Origin: Streptomyces sp. NBRC 110028
GTDB taxonomy: Bacteria; Actinomycetota; Actinomycetes; Streptomycetales; Streptomycetaceae
Assembly: GCF_001417735.1 (NCBI RefSeq)
Contig: NZ_BBUZ01000034.1
Location: forward strand, 124,001 to 188,000
Length of the DNA stretch: 64,000 bases
Direction of reading: 5' to 3'
The notes under the pieces are model-generated. The model was not told the DNA's origin. It searched no databases and was given only the letters and a program-made list of their open reading frames with translations. Below are positions 51,936 through 61,160 of the stretch, piece by piece. Made by a program: the position numbers and the translations under genes. Every line of letters starts with the position of its first letter. The first letter of the stretch is position 1.

Positions 51936-53303
51936 ATGCAGAAATCGCTTCGCAGGAAGCGGAGGAAGCGAGCGGCACGAGCCGCGCTGGCCGCGGCGTC
52001 GGCGGGAGCGCTCATGCTCACCGCCGCGGGCTGCGGCGGCGACGACGGGGACACGGTCAGCGGCGGCCCGCCGCCGGTCACCGTGAAGCTGCCTCAGCTG
52101 AAGGGCCAGAAGCTCCAGGTCACCGCGGTCTGGACGGGGACGGAGCAAGAGAACTTCACCAAGGTGCTGAAGGAGTTCGAGAAGCGCACCGGCGCCAAGG
52201 TCTCCTTCGTGCCCAGTGGTGACGACATGGCGGGCTTCGTCGGCTCGAAGGTCGCGGGCGGTTCGCCGCCGGACGTGGCGATGGTCGGCCAGGTCGGGGT
52301 GATGCGCGAATTCGCGCAGAAGGGCTGGGCGAAACCGCTCGACGCCGCCGCCAAGGCGGAGGTGAACAAGAACTTCGCCAAGGGCTGGCAGGATCTCGGC
52401 TCGTACGACGGCAAGCAGTACGGGGTGTATTTCAAGGCCAGCAACAAGTCCCTGCTCTGGTACAACACCTCGGCCTTCGACTACGCGGGCGCGAAGGTGC
52501 CGAAGACCTGGAACGAATTCCTGGCCCAGGCCCAGCTGATCTCGGATTCCGGCACCGACGCGGTCGCGGTCGGCGGCCAGGACGGCTGGACGCTGACCGA
52601 CTGGTTCGAGAACGTCTATCTCTCCCAGGCGGGACCGGAGAAGTACGACCAGCTCGCCCGGCACAAAATCAAATGGACCGACCCATCGGTCAAGAAGGCC
52701 CTCGAAACGCTCGCCCAGCTGTGGGGCGCGAAGGGTCTGGTCGCGGGCGGCCGCGGCGGCGCGCTGCAGACCGCGTTCCCGGATTCGGTCACCAAGGCCT
52801 TCGGCAACGCCGCCGAGCCCGAGGCGGGCATGGTCTTCGAGGCCGACTTCGTCGCCGCCAACGTCCAGGACGCGGGCGCGGAACTCGGCGGGGACGCCAA
52901 GGTGTTCCCGTTCCCGGCGGTGGGCGCCAAGCCACCGGTGGTGACCGGCGGCGACGTGGGCGTGGCGCTGAAGAACAGCAAGGCCGCGCAGGCGCTGCTG
53001 ACGTTCCTGGCCTCGCCCGACGCCGCGACCATCTGGGCCCGTTCCGGCGGCTTCATCTCGGCGAACAGAAACGTCAAATTCAGCGCCTATCCCAATGACC
53101 CGATGCGTGACATCGCCAAGGCGCTCATCGCGGCGGGCAATGACTTCCGGTTCGACATGTCCGACCAGGCCCCGGCCTCCTTCGGCGGAAAGCCCGCCCA
53201 GGGCGAGTGGAAAGCGCTCCAGGACTTCCTCAAGAACCCGAGGAACGTCGAAGGAATCCAGCGCCAGTTGGAAGCCGATGCCGCCAAGGCGTACAAGAAC
53301 TGA
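51936..53303 (+). CDS. AglE-like sugar-binding lipoprotein
   Basis: 455 residues. A very basic N-terminus (RRKRRKRAARAALA) and lipobox LTAAGC (Cys33) give a lipoprotein. The mature part fits the alpha-glucoside family of solute-binding proteins (TAVWTGTEQENFTKVLKEFEKRTG, YFKASNKSLLWYN, VTGGDVGVALKNSKAAQALL, FLASPDAATIWA). A GGAGGG site precedes the ATG. First gene of an importer operon with two permeases. Alpha-glucosides are the probable substrate, by resemblance only. Confidence 0.9.
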   Translation: MQKSLRRKRRKRAARAALAAASAGALMLTAAGCGGDDGDTVSGGPPPVTVKLPQLKGQKLQVTAVWTGTEQENFTKVLKEFEKRTGAKVSFVPSGDDMAGFVGSKVAGGSPPDVAMVGQVGVMREFAQKGWAKPLDAAAKAEVNKNFAKGWQDLGSYDGKQYGVYFKASNKSLLWYNTSAFDYAGAKVPKTWNEFLAQAQLISDSGTDAVAVGGQDGWTLTDWFENVYLSQAGPEKYDQLARHKIKWTDPSVKKALETLAQLWGAKGLVAGGRGGALQTAFPDSVTKAFGNAAEPEAGMVFEADFVAANVQDAGAELGGDAKVFPFPAVGAKPPVVTGGDVGVALKNSKAAQALLTFLASPDAATIWARSGGFISANRNVKFSAYPNDPMRDIAKALIAAGNDFRFDMSDQAPASFGGKPAQGEWKALQDFLKNPRNVEGIQRQLEADAAKAYKN

Positions 53304-53326
53304 CGACTCGACCGGGAGATCCACAT

Positions 53327-54697
53327 ATGTCGACCGCGACAGCGGGCGGCGCGGCCACACCTGGCCGGGCATCGTCCGCCCCACCGGCCACTCCGCACGT
53401 CGCCAAGAAGAAGAGCGTTCTGGGCACCCGGCCCTGGCTGGCGGCGGTGTTCCTGCTGCCCGCGCTGGTGCTGCTCGGCGCGCTCGTCGTCTATCCGATC
53501 GGCTACTCCGTCTACCGCAGCTTCTTCGACGCGAGTGGCAACGGCTTCGTCGGCCTGGACAACTACACGGAGATGTTCTCCGACGACGCGACCAAGACGG
53601 CGATCAAGAACAACATCATCTGGCTGATCCTGGCCCCCACCATCTCCACCGCGCTCGGCCTGATCTTCGCCGTGCTCACCGAGCGGGTGCGCTGGGCCAC
53701 CGCGTTCAAGTTGATCGTCTTCATGCCGATGGCGATCTCCATGCTGGCCGCGGGCATCATCTTCCGGCTGGTGTACGACCAGGATCCGGACAAGGGCGTC
53801 GCCAACGCCATGTGGGTGAGCGTGCATGACTCGTTCAGTGCCTCGTCGCCCTTCCCCGGCGCCCATCCGCGCCCGGCCGCCGGGCTGACGGAGTCCGCGG
53901 GCGGCTCCTTCACCACCCAGGACACGGTCCGCGCCGGGTCCCCCGCCTCGATTCCGCTGGTCGCCGCCAAGCGCGACGACATCAGCGGCGCGCAGGACGC
54001 CAAGGCCGCGCGGCCCGAGGCCGGGAAGATCACCGGCACCGTCTGGTTCGACTTCACCAAGGGCGGTCTGGGCAAGGAAGGCGCGATCGACAAGGGCGAG
54101 AAGGCGATGGCCGACCTCAAGATCGAGGCGGTCAAGGACGGCAAGGTCGTCGCCAAGACGACGTCGGCCGCGGACGGTACGTACACCCTCCCCGCCAAGG
54201 CCGAGGGCGCCCAGCTGCGGCTGCCCGCCTGGAACTTCTCCGCGCCGTACAACGGCATCGACTGGCTCGGCCCGTCCCTCGTCACCCCCGCCATCATCGG
54301 TTCGTACGTCTGGATCTGGGCGGGCTTCGCCATGGTGCTCATCGCGGCGGGGCTCGCGGGCGTACCGCGTGAGCTGATGGAGGCCGCGCGGATGGACGGC
54401 GCCAACGAGTGGCAGGTCTTCCGGCGGGTCACCGTGCCGCTGCTGGCGCCGGTGCTCTCGGTCGTCGTCGTCACGCTGATGATCAACGTGATGAAGATCT
54501 TCGACCTGGTCTACATCATCGCGCCGGGCCCCTCGCAGGACGACGCCAACGTCCTCGCGCTCCAGCTCTTCCAGTCGTCCTTCGGGACCGACGTCAACCA
54601 GGGCCTCGGCAGCGCGATCGCCGTCCTGCTGCTGTTGCTGGTGCTGCCCGTCATGTTCGTCAACATCCGCCGGATCCGAAGGGAGAGCCGCCGATGA
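53327..54697 (+). CDS. AglF-like sugar ABC permease with large extracytoplasmic insert
   Basis: 456 residues, about 150 more than usual. Helices 1-3 (WLAAVFLLPALVLLGALVVYPIGYSVYRSF etc.) are followed at about residue 160 by an insert of about 150 residues running from SVHDSFSASSPFPG to LRLPAWNFSAPYNG. It contains a beta-sandwich-like stretch (GTVWFDFTKGGLG, KIEAVKDGKVVAKTTSAADGTYTLPAK). The permease then resumes with the remaining helices and the EAA loop ELMEAARMDGANEWQVFRRV. The insert resembles a CarboxypepD_reg/Cna-B fold and would sit outside the membrane. Confidence 0.88.
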   Translation: MSTATAGGAATPGRASSAPPATPHVAKKKSVLGTRPWLAAVFLLPALVLLGALVVYPIGYSVYRSFFDASGNGFVGLDNYTEMFSDDATKTAIKNNIIWLILAPTISTALGLIFAVLTERVRWATAFKLIVFMPMAISMLAAGIIFRLVYDQDPDKGVANAMWVSVHDSFSASSPFPGAHPRPAAGLTESAGGSFTTQDTVRAGSPASIPLVAAKRDDISGAQDAKAARPEAGKITGTVWFDFTKGGLGKEGAIDKGEKAMADLKIEAVKDGKVVAKTTSAADGTYTLPAKAEGAQLRLPAWNFSAPYNGIDWLGPSLVTPAIIGSYVWIWAGFAMVLIAAGLAGVPRELMEAARMDGANEWQVFRRVTVPLLAPVLSVVVVTLMINVMKIFDLVYIIAPGPSQDDANVLALQLFQSSFGTDVNQGLGSAIAVLLLLLVLPVMFVNIRRIRRESRR

Positions 54698-55575
54698 CCA
54701 GCGCGGACACGGTCGTACAGACGAAGCGGTCCCCGATCGCGCGGATCGCGGAACGGGCCGGGGGCGGGGTGGTGCAGGTCGCCCTCGTCCTCATCGGGCT
54801 CTTCTGGCTGATGCCGACGGCAGGGCTGCTGCTGTCCTCCCTGCGCGACCCCTCGCAGGTGGACATCTCGGGGTGGTGGAAGGTCTTCACCGACCCGTCG
54901 CAGCTGACCTTCGACTCGTACGACAAGCTGCTCGGCAACCAGCAGATCACCGATTCGCTGTGGACCACGCTCGCCATCACCATCCCGGCGACCCTCCTGG
55001 TGGTCGTCTTCGGCGCGCTGGCCGGCTACGCCTTCGCCTGGATGGACTTCCCCGGCCGCGACTGGTGGTTCCTGATCGTCGTCAGCCTGCTGGTCGTCCC
55101 GATCCAGGTCGCCCTGGTCCCGGTCGCCAAGCTGTTCGGGGAGATCGGCATCTTCCAGACCACGACCGGCGTCGTGCTCTTCCACACCGCCTTCGGGCTG
55201 CCCTTCGCGATCTTCCTGCTGCGGAACTTCTTCGCCGAGATCCCCAGGGAGCTGCTGGAGGCGGCCCGCCTGGACGGCGCGGGCGAGCTGCGGCTGTTCT
55301 TCCGGGTCGTCATGCCGCTGGGGGCCCCGGCGATCGCCTCGCTGGGCATCTTCCAGTTCCTGTGGGTCTGGAACGACATGCTGATCGCCCTGATCTTCGC
55401 CGACAGCGGCAATCCGCCGATCACGGTCGCGCTGCAGCAGCAGGTCCGGCAGTTCGGGAACAACATCGACATCCTGGGCCCGGGCGCGTTCGTCTCGATG
55501 ATCATCCCGCTGGCGGTCTTCTTCGCCTTCCAGCGCCAGTTCGTGCAGGGCGTGATGGCGGGCGCGGTGAAGTAG
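54694..55575 (+). CDS. AglG-like sugar ABC permease
   Basis: 293 residues, six helices, with the EAA loop ELLEAARLDGAGELRLFFRVVMP. The ATG overlaps the previous stop codon (ATGA). Pairs with the large permease upstream. The operon ends here, with neither a glycosidase nor a regulator gene attached, unlike the other two importers in the window. Confidence 0.92.
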   Translation: MTSADTVVQTKRSPIARIAERAGGGVVQVALVLIGLFWLMPTAGLLLSSLRDPSQVDISGWWKVFTDPSQLTFDSYDKLLGNQQITDSLWTTLAITIPATLLVVVFGALAGYAFAWMDFPGRDWWFLIVVSLLVVPIQVALVPVAKLFGEIGIFQTTTGVVLFHTAFGLPFAIFLLRNFFAEIPRELLEAARLDGAGELRLFFRVVMPLGAPAIASLGIFQFLWVWNDMLIALIFADSGNPPITVALQQQVRQFGNNIDILGPGAFVSMIIPLAVFFAFQRQFVQGVMAGAVK

Positions 55576-55588
55576 CCCCACCCGACCT

Positions 55589-55620
55589 GTGGCCCGGCGA
55601 CCCGGCGGTCGCCGGGCCAC
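55589..55620 (+). terminator. terminator of the AglEFG-like operon
   Basis: Perfect 14-base arms (TGGCCCGGCGACC plus one more pair) around the loop CGGC, 14 bases after the stop codon of the last permease. Confidence 0.8.
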
Positions 55621-55767
55621 CGTCGTCTCCGGGCGGCCGGCGGGGCGCTGGGCCGAACGGGGGCACTTTGGGCGGCGGCCCGCCATGCCGCCGCCCCATC
55701 CGGGCGGCGTTCAGATGATGGTGTGAGGAACCACCCGTCCCGCGCCGCCCGCCCCAGGACTCGCACG

Positions 55768-57675
55768 ATGCCCCTCACCGCACCGCCCGCCGCCCCCCGC
55801 CACCCATGGCTCGCCGATCCGCCCCTGGTCCGCGGCTACCGGCGTACGGTCCCGCTGCGGATCCGCCGCGCGATCATCGCCCTGACCGGCGCCGACGTGC
55901 GCCGCGCGGCCCTGCACGGGCTGGGGCGGCTGTCCCTCGCCTCCGGCGCGCTACGGCTGCGCTGGGCCCGGCGGCGGCTGGGCCGGCTGGTCCGTACCGG
56001 GCTGCTGTCGGCACCGGACCGCATGGTGATCGCCGACGACCGCGGCACCCGGATCGCGACCGTCGTCCCCGCCCCCACCCCGCTGTTCGCGCGCGCCGAG
56101 AACCTGCGGCTGGTGTGCGAGGCGCTGGACCGGGCGCGGCTCGACCACTTCGTCGTCCGCTGCTACAGCAACGTCGCCTCCGCCGTGGGCGTACGCGCGG
56201 ACCAGCGGGCCGAGGTGGTCGCCGCGCTCGGCGCGCTGTGCGCGAGGGAGGCCGGCTACGTCTCGCCGCCCCCGGGCCGCAAGGGCGCGGCGGGGGCGCT
56301 GCGCCTCGGCGCCACGGCCCGGGCCTGGCGGCCGCTGGCCGGCGCGCCCGTCGTCCGCTTCACCCGCTTCCACACCACCCCGCGCGGGGACCTCGTCCTG
56401 GGCTCCTCGCACGGCTGCGACATCGAGTTCTGGGAGCGCGCCCCGGCGGACGCCCCGGGAACCCCGGGAACCCCCGAGCCGGCCGGCCGTACAGCCACCG
56501 GCGGCGCGCCCCTCCTCCATGCCCCCCGCCCCAACCGCACCACCGCCTCCGTACCGCTCGTGGGCGACGCCGTACGCGCCCCGGACCAGCGGTTCACCCG
56601 GCTCGCCCCGGCCGAGGGCTGGTCCCCGGGCCCCCTGGTCCGTACGCGCCCCGAGTTCACCACCCGGCTGCCGGACGAGGTCCGCTTCCCCATCGACGTC
56701 GTCTACACCTGGGTCGACGGTTCGGATCCGGAGTGGCAGCGGCGGCGCGCCGCCGTAACGGGCGAAGGCGGTGGCTACCACGAGGAGGCCGCCAACGCCG
56801 CCCGCTACGCCAACCGCGACGAGCTGCGCTACTCCCTGCGCTCGCTGCACCTGTACGCCCCCTGGGTGCGCCACATCTACATCGTGACGGACCGCCAGGT
56901 GCCGCCCTGGCTTGCGCTGGACCAGCCCGGCATCACCGTCGTCGACCACGAGGAGATCTTCGACGACCTCAGCGTGCTGCCCACGTTCAACTCGCACGCC
57001 ATCGAGACCCGGCTGCACCACATCACGGGCCTCGCCGAGCACTTCCTCTACTTCAACGACGACGTCTTCCTCGGCTCGCCCGTCACCCCGCAGGACTTCT
57101 TCCTCGCCAACGGCGTCACCAAGTTCTTCCCCTCCCGCGCCCTCATCCCGCTGGCCCCCGCCGACCACCTGGACGTCCCCGTATCGGCGGCGGGCAAGAA
57201 CAACCGCAGGCTGCTGGAGGGCCGGTTCGGCGCGACCGTCACCCAGAAGATGAAGCACACCCCGCACGCCGTGCGCACCAGCGTCCTCGCCGAGATCGAG
57301 CGGGAGTTCCCCGACCCGATCCGCGCCACCATGGCCAGCCGGGTGCGTTCCGCCTCGGACGTCTCCCTGCCGTCCTCGCTCCACCACTACTACGCGTTCC
57401 TCACCGGCCGCGCGATCCCGGCCCAGCTGCGGTACGACTACGTCGACCTGGCCCGGCCCGGCATCCACTCCCGGCTGGCGAGACTGCTGCGCTCGCGCCA
57501 CTGCCAAGCGTTCTGCCTCAACGACACGGTCTCCTCCGAACACGACCTGGCCGGTCAGCTGGCCCTGCTCCGTCCCTTCCTCGACGCCTACTTCCCCGTT
57601 CCCAGCCCGCTGGAGCGGGCCGTCACCCGACAGGAGCCGCGGCAGCCATGCCCCTCGCCATCACCCTCCCGCTGA
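55768..57675 (+). CDS. Stealth-family phosphotransferase (capsule or wall polymer)
   Basis: 635 residues from the ATG at 55768, which has an AGGA site 8 bases before it; a GTG at 55723 would add 15 residues. Stealth conserved regions: CR1 PIDVVYTWVDGSDPEWQ, CR2 RYANRDELRYSLRSLHLYAPWVRHIYIVTD, an acidic YFNDDVFLG, CR3 around HTPHAVRTSVL to SLHHYYAF, and CR4 FCLND. Such enzymes link hexose-1-phosphates in surface polysaccharides. The N-terminal 300 residues contain a substrate-like domain with ATVVPAPTPLF. Its last 28 bases overlap the next gene, so the two are coupled. Confidence 0.9.
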   Translation: MPLTAPPAAPRHPWLADPPLVRGYRRTVPLRIRRAIIALTGADVRRAALHGLGRLSLASGALRLRWARRRLGRLVRTGLLSAPDRMVIADDRGTRIATVVPAPTPLFARAENLRLVCEALDRARLDHFVVRCYSNVASAVGVRADQRAEVVAALGALCAREAGYVSPPPGRKGAAGALRLGATARAWRPLAGAPVVRFTRFHTTPRGDLVLGSSHGCDIEFWERAPADAPGTPGTPEPAGRTATGGAPLLHAPRPNRTTASVPLVGDAVRAPDQRFTRLAPAEGWSPGPLVRTRPEFTTRLPDEVRFPIDVVYTWVDGSDPEWQRRRAAVTGEGGGYHEEAANAARYANRDELRYSLRSLHLYAPWVRHIYIVTDRQVPPWLALDQPGITVVDHEEIFDDLSVLPTFNSHAIETRLHHITGLAEHFLYFNDDVFLGSPVTPQDFFLANGVTKFFPSRALIPLAPADHLDVPVSAAGKNNRRLLEGRFGATVTQKMKHTPHAVRTSVLAEIEREFPDPIRATMASRVRSASDVSLPSSLHHYYAFLTGRAIPAQLRYDYVDLARPGIHSRLARLLRSRHCQAFCLNDTVSSEHDLAGQLALLRPFLDAYFPVPSPLERAVTRQEPRQPCPSPSPSR

Positions 57676-58658
57676 ACCCGGACGTCCTGGCCTCCAGCGG
57701 TCCGTACCCCCGCGCCCTCAATGTGCTCAGCCGCAAACAGACCGCCGTCCAGCGGCAGTTGCGCCGCTCCGGCCTCGCGGGCTACGAACCCACCACCCAG
57801 GCCACCCTGCTGGCCCTGGCCGGACAGGCACCGGCGGGCAGCGCGGTGTACGACATCGGGGCGCACATCGGGCTGTACTCGGCCCTGATCGACGCGATCT
57901 ACGGGCGCGGCGGCCCGCACACCATCGCCTTCGAACCCACCCCGCAGACCGCCGCCCTCTGCCGCCGCATCCGCCACTGCAACGCCCTGGACTACGAGGT
58001 GCAGCAGACCGCGCTCTCCCACGAACCCGGCACCGCGGAGCTGTACTTCTCCCACAAGTCGGAGTCCTCGAACTCCCTCAACCCGGCCCACCGCAAGCAC
58101 ACCGAATCGGTGACCGTCCCGGTCACGACGGTGGACGCCTTCACCGAGGACCGCGGCCTCACCCCCCACCTCATCAAGATCGACGTCGAGACCTACGAGG
58201 CGGCCGTCCTCACCGGCGCCCTCGCCACCATCCGCCGCCACCGCCCCTGGATCATCTGCGAACTCCTCCCCGGCGCCGACCACGACACCCTCCGCACCGC
58301 CCTGACCCCCCTCACCGCCATGGACTACGGCCTGCACCCGATCACCCCGGAGTCCCCCTGGCAGCGCTACGACGAGACCACCTACCGGCAGGCGGTCAGC
58401 CCCCAGTCCCGCGACTGGCTCCTGGCCCCCCGCCCCCTCGTCCCCGCCTTCCACCGCGCCGTACGCCGCTGGCTGATCGCGATCCTGGCCTGCGACGAGA
58501 CGACGAACCTGCTCACCCCCGACAAGGCGTCCTTCCCCTACGCCTGGAACGCCCCCTACCGCTCCCGCGCCCTCCGGCCCACCCTGACCCGCCTCACCAC
58601 CGCCGCGACCCTCGCCCGCCGCGCCTTCCCCCGGCCCGTCACCACGACGGTGCGCTGA
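57648..58658 (+). CDS. FkbM-family methyltransferase
   Basis: 336 residues. SAM motif VYDIGAHIGLYSALI near residue 70; FEPTPQTAALCRRI; the FkbM signature LIKIDVETYEAAVLTGA near 180. It begins inside the end of the Stealth gene, with CAGGAG upstream of the ATG. It probably O-methylates a sugar of the surface polymer made by its neighbours. The C-terminal 60 residues after CDETTNLL are rich in Arg and Pro and not typical of the family. Confidence 0.88.
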   Translation: MPLAITLPLNPDVLASSGPYPRALNVLSRKQTAVQRQLRRSGLAGYEPTTQATLLALAGQAPAGSAVYDIGAHIGLYSALIDAIYGRGGPHTIAFEPTPQTAALCRRIRHCNALDYEVQQTALSHEPGTAELYFSHKSESSNSLNPAHRKHTESVTVPVTTVDAFTEDRGLTPHLIKIDVETYEAAVLTGALATIRRHRPWIICELLPGADHDTLRTALTPLTAMDYGLHPITPESPWQRYDETTYRQAVSPQSRDWLLAPRPLVPAFHRAVRRWLIAILACDETTNLLTPDKASFPYAWNAPYRSRALRPTLTRLTTAATLARRAFPRPVTTTVR

Positions 58659-58799
58659 GCGGCCCCGGCCCGACCGCCTCCCGGGGGTCCCCGTGGACTG
58701 CCGGCGTCCGAGCCATTCGGAGGTCGACAAAAGGCGCAAATATGGCCATTCGCCTAGGGTGCAGTCAGTACGACGCAGCCTCCGCGAAGGGCACGTGCC

Positions 58800-60839
58800 A
58801 TGGATCGCCTCGGTGTCCGGAATCCCCGCGGTCTCGCGGCGTTCGCCGTGGTGGCCGGGGGGATGGTGACGATGGCGGGGGCCGGTGTCAGCGGGGCCGG
58901 CGGGGTGTTCGTGGGGGCCGGGGCGGTGGGGGTCGGGGGCGATCTGGCACTGCAGCGCTGCGCGCCGGGGCTGATGGGGCGGCTGGGCCGGCTGCATGTC
59001 GGGGAGACACTGCGCTTCGAGTTGCGGTGTGTGCTGCTGCTCCTGCTGCTCGGGCGGATACATGTCACCGGCCCCGTAGGGCTGGCGTCGGCGATGGCGC
59101 TGGTGCTGTGTCTGCTGGGCGGCCAGGCGCTGCACGCCGCGATATGCACGCTGATCCGCCGTCGGCGGCGGCTCGCGGTCGCGGCGCGCCACATCGATCT
59201 GCGCCGGCTGGGCATCAGCGACCGGCCGCCTCGGCGGCTGACCGAATGGCCGGGCCTGCGGATGCTGGCGTACGAGGTGTCGGCGCTGGCCGGGCTGGGG
59301 GCGACGCTGGTCACCGGGGACGCCCGCTGGGTGGTGGCGGGGCTGACCCTGGCGGCCGGGGGGTGCCTGGTGACGGTGCTGGCGCTGCTGCCGTACCTCG
59401 TGCGGTCGCTCCGGCTGCCGGGCCCGGCGCGGGTGCTGGCCGAGGTGAACGCCTGGCTGGGGCGGCACCGGCCCGAGACGGTGCTGTACTTCTCCGGGCC
59501 TCGGGAGTCCGCCTACCAGGTCGGCATGTGGCTGGAGACGCTGGCCGCGCTGCGCGCCCCGGCGCTGGTGATCCTGCGGGAGCGGCATCTGCTGGAGGAG
59601 CTGGCGCCGACCGCGCTGCCGGTGCTGTGCGTACCGGAGGCGACGCATCTGCGGCGGCTGGACCTCGGCAGCGTGCGGGTCGCGCTCTATCCGGCGAACG
59701 TCGGCGAGAACATCCACCTGCTGCGCGTCCCCACCATGCAGCACGTCTTCCTGGGCGACGGCGACACGACCGCCGGAGTCGATCCGTACAGCAAGGTCTA
59801 CGACCAGGTGTGGGTCGCGGGCCGGGCCGGGCGGCAGCGGTACGCGGAGGCGGCGGTCGGCGTCGAGGACGCGGACGTCGTGGAGGTGGGGCGGCCGCAG
59901 CTGGACGGCGTACGGGTCCGGGAGGACGACGACCGCGCCCCGGCGGCGATACCCACGGTGCTGCTCACGGCCGGGGACGAGTCGCTCGTACGGCGGCTGC
60001 TGGAGAACGAGCCGCCGGTGCGGGTCCTCTACCGGCCGCCCCCCGCCGCCCGCGGCCGCCGGTCCGCGCACCGGCGGACGCGAGCGGCGATCAGCGCGGC
60101 GAACGAGCGGCGGGCCGGGCGGGAGGCGGACGAGCCCGAGGAGGCGCGGGCGCTGCGCGCCGAGGCCGCCCGCTGCCGCACCGAGCTGACGCGCCGTATC
60201 GCCGCGCTCCAGGCGCGGCTGCGCCGGGCACACGCCGACGAGGCGATGCTCACCCGCGACAGCGCCGCACCCGATCCGGCGCCGCCCGAGGAGGCCAGGG
60301 AGCTGGGCGAGCAGTGGCACCGGGCCCACTGGGCGGCCTCACCGCCCTGGTCGCACCAGATCATCGAAGCGGACACCGCGAACGCCCCCGCCCTGCACTC
60401 CTGCTTCGACCAGGCCGATCTGCTGATCGGTGACCCCTCCGGCGTGGTCTCGGACTTCATCGCCACGCTCAAGCCGTACGCCCTCGTCGATACGGCGGGG
60501 CTCGGCGCGCAGGAGTTCCGGCGGCGGCACACCGTGGCCCGCGCCGCCTATCTGCTGGGCCCGGAGGACGCCGGGGTGGACGACCTCCTGCGGCTGCTCT
60601 TCGACCCCGCCGGGGACACGTTGCGCGCCGCCCGCCACGAGCTGAGGGCGTATCTGCTCGGCCCCGGCACCCCGCCGTCCGTCCAGCGCTTCGACGAGGC
60701 GGTCGCCACGCTCGCCGCGAAGGGCGAGGCGCTCAACCGACTGCGCGAACTCCAGCCGATCCGCGAGGGAGCACCCGATGAGCATCAGCCGGCCGCACCG
60801 TGTTCACGCGCTCCCTCCGCGCCGCCGCCCGCGAAGTGA
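58800..60839 (+). CDS. TagF-like polyol-phosphate transferase with membrane N-terminus
   Basis: 679 residues. The first about 200 hold several membrane helices (FAVVAGGMVTMAGAGVSGAGG, CVLLLLLLGRIHVTG, MALVLCLLGGQALHAA, LTLAAGGCLVTVLALLPYL). The rest resembles CDP-glycerol glycerophosphotransferases: VLYFSGPRESAYQVGMWLETL, FLGDGDTTAGVDPYSKVYDQVWVAGRAG, and a late SCFDQADLLIGDPSGVVSDFIATLKPYAL, the typical DxxSxxxxDF-like nucleotide site. A coiled, arginine-rich segment interrupts at about 420-510. Likely polymerises a teichoic-acid-like chain at the membrane. AAGGG precedes the ATG. Confidence 0.82.
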   Translation: MDRLGVRNPRGLAAFAVVAGGMVTMAGAGVSGAGGVFVGAGAVGVGGDLALQRCAPGLMGRLGRLHVGETLRFELRCVLLLLLLGRIHVTGPVGLASAMALVLCLLGGQALHAAICTLIRRRRRLAVAARHIDLRRLGISDRPPRRLTEWPGLRMLAYEVSALAGLGATLVTGDARWVVAGLTLAAGGCLVTVLALLPYLVRSLRLPGPARVLAEVNAWLGRHRPETVLYFSGPRESAYQVGMWLETLAALRAPALVILRERHLLEELAPTALPVLCVPEATHLRRLDLGSVRVALYPANVGENIHLLRVPTMQHVFLGDGDTTAGVDPYSKVYDQVWVAGRAGRQRYAEAAVGVEDADVVEVGRPQLDGVRVREDDDRAPAAIPTVLLTAGDESLVRRLLENEPPVRVLYRPPPAARGRRSAHRRTRAAISAANERRAGREADEPEEARALRAEAARCRTELTRRIAALQARLRRAHADEAMLTRDSAAPDPAPPEEARELGEQWHRAHWAASPPWSHQIIEADTANAPALHSCFDQADLLIGDPSGVVSDFIATLKPYALVDTAGLGAQEFRRRHTVARAAYLLGPEDAGVDDLLRLLFDPAGDTLRAARHELRAYLLGPGTPPSVQRFDEAVATLAAKGEALNRLRELQPIREGAPDEHQPAAPCSRAPSAPPPAK

Positions 60840-60975
60840 ACCGGGTCCGGTGCGTCCTACGTCGAACGGGGGCGCCCCGGACGCCGGTCCGTCACCCACC
60901 GGCCGCACGTCCCACACCCGTCCCTCACCCCCGGCCCCGACCATGAGCAGCCCCCACCGAGAGTCAGGAGCGATC

Positions 60976-61134
60976 ATGGGAACGCAGCAGCACGTCACAT
61001 CCGTCGGCCTCATCCGGGCGACCACCGACGGCAGATGGGCCGCGGACCGCGACCGCGTCCGCAGCGGCGATCCCCCGCACCGCGGCGCCCCCGCACGCAC
61101 CCGCCCGTCCGCACCCCCCGGCAACGCCGCCTGA
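60976..61134 (+). CDS. hypothetical 52-residue protein
   Basis: Starts MGTQQHVTSVGLIRATTDGR behind a strong AGGAGCG site. The composition is basic and proline-rich (PPHRGAPARTRPSAPPG). The frame is also open upstream to 60778, inside the end of the TagF-like gene. I recognise no family, and the gene may not be real; the good ribosome site is the only support. Confidence 0.35.
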   Translation: MGTQQHVTSVGLIRATTDGRWAADRDRVRSGDPPHRGAPARTRPSAPPGNAA

Positions 61135-61160
61135 GCCCCACCTCACCCACCGGAGTCCGC

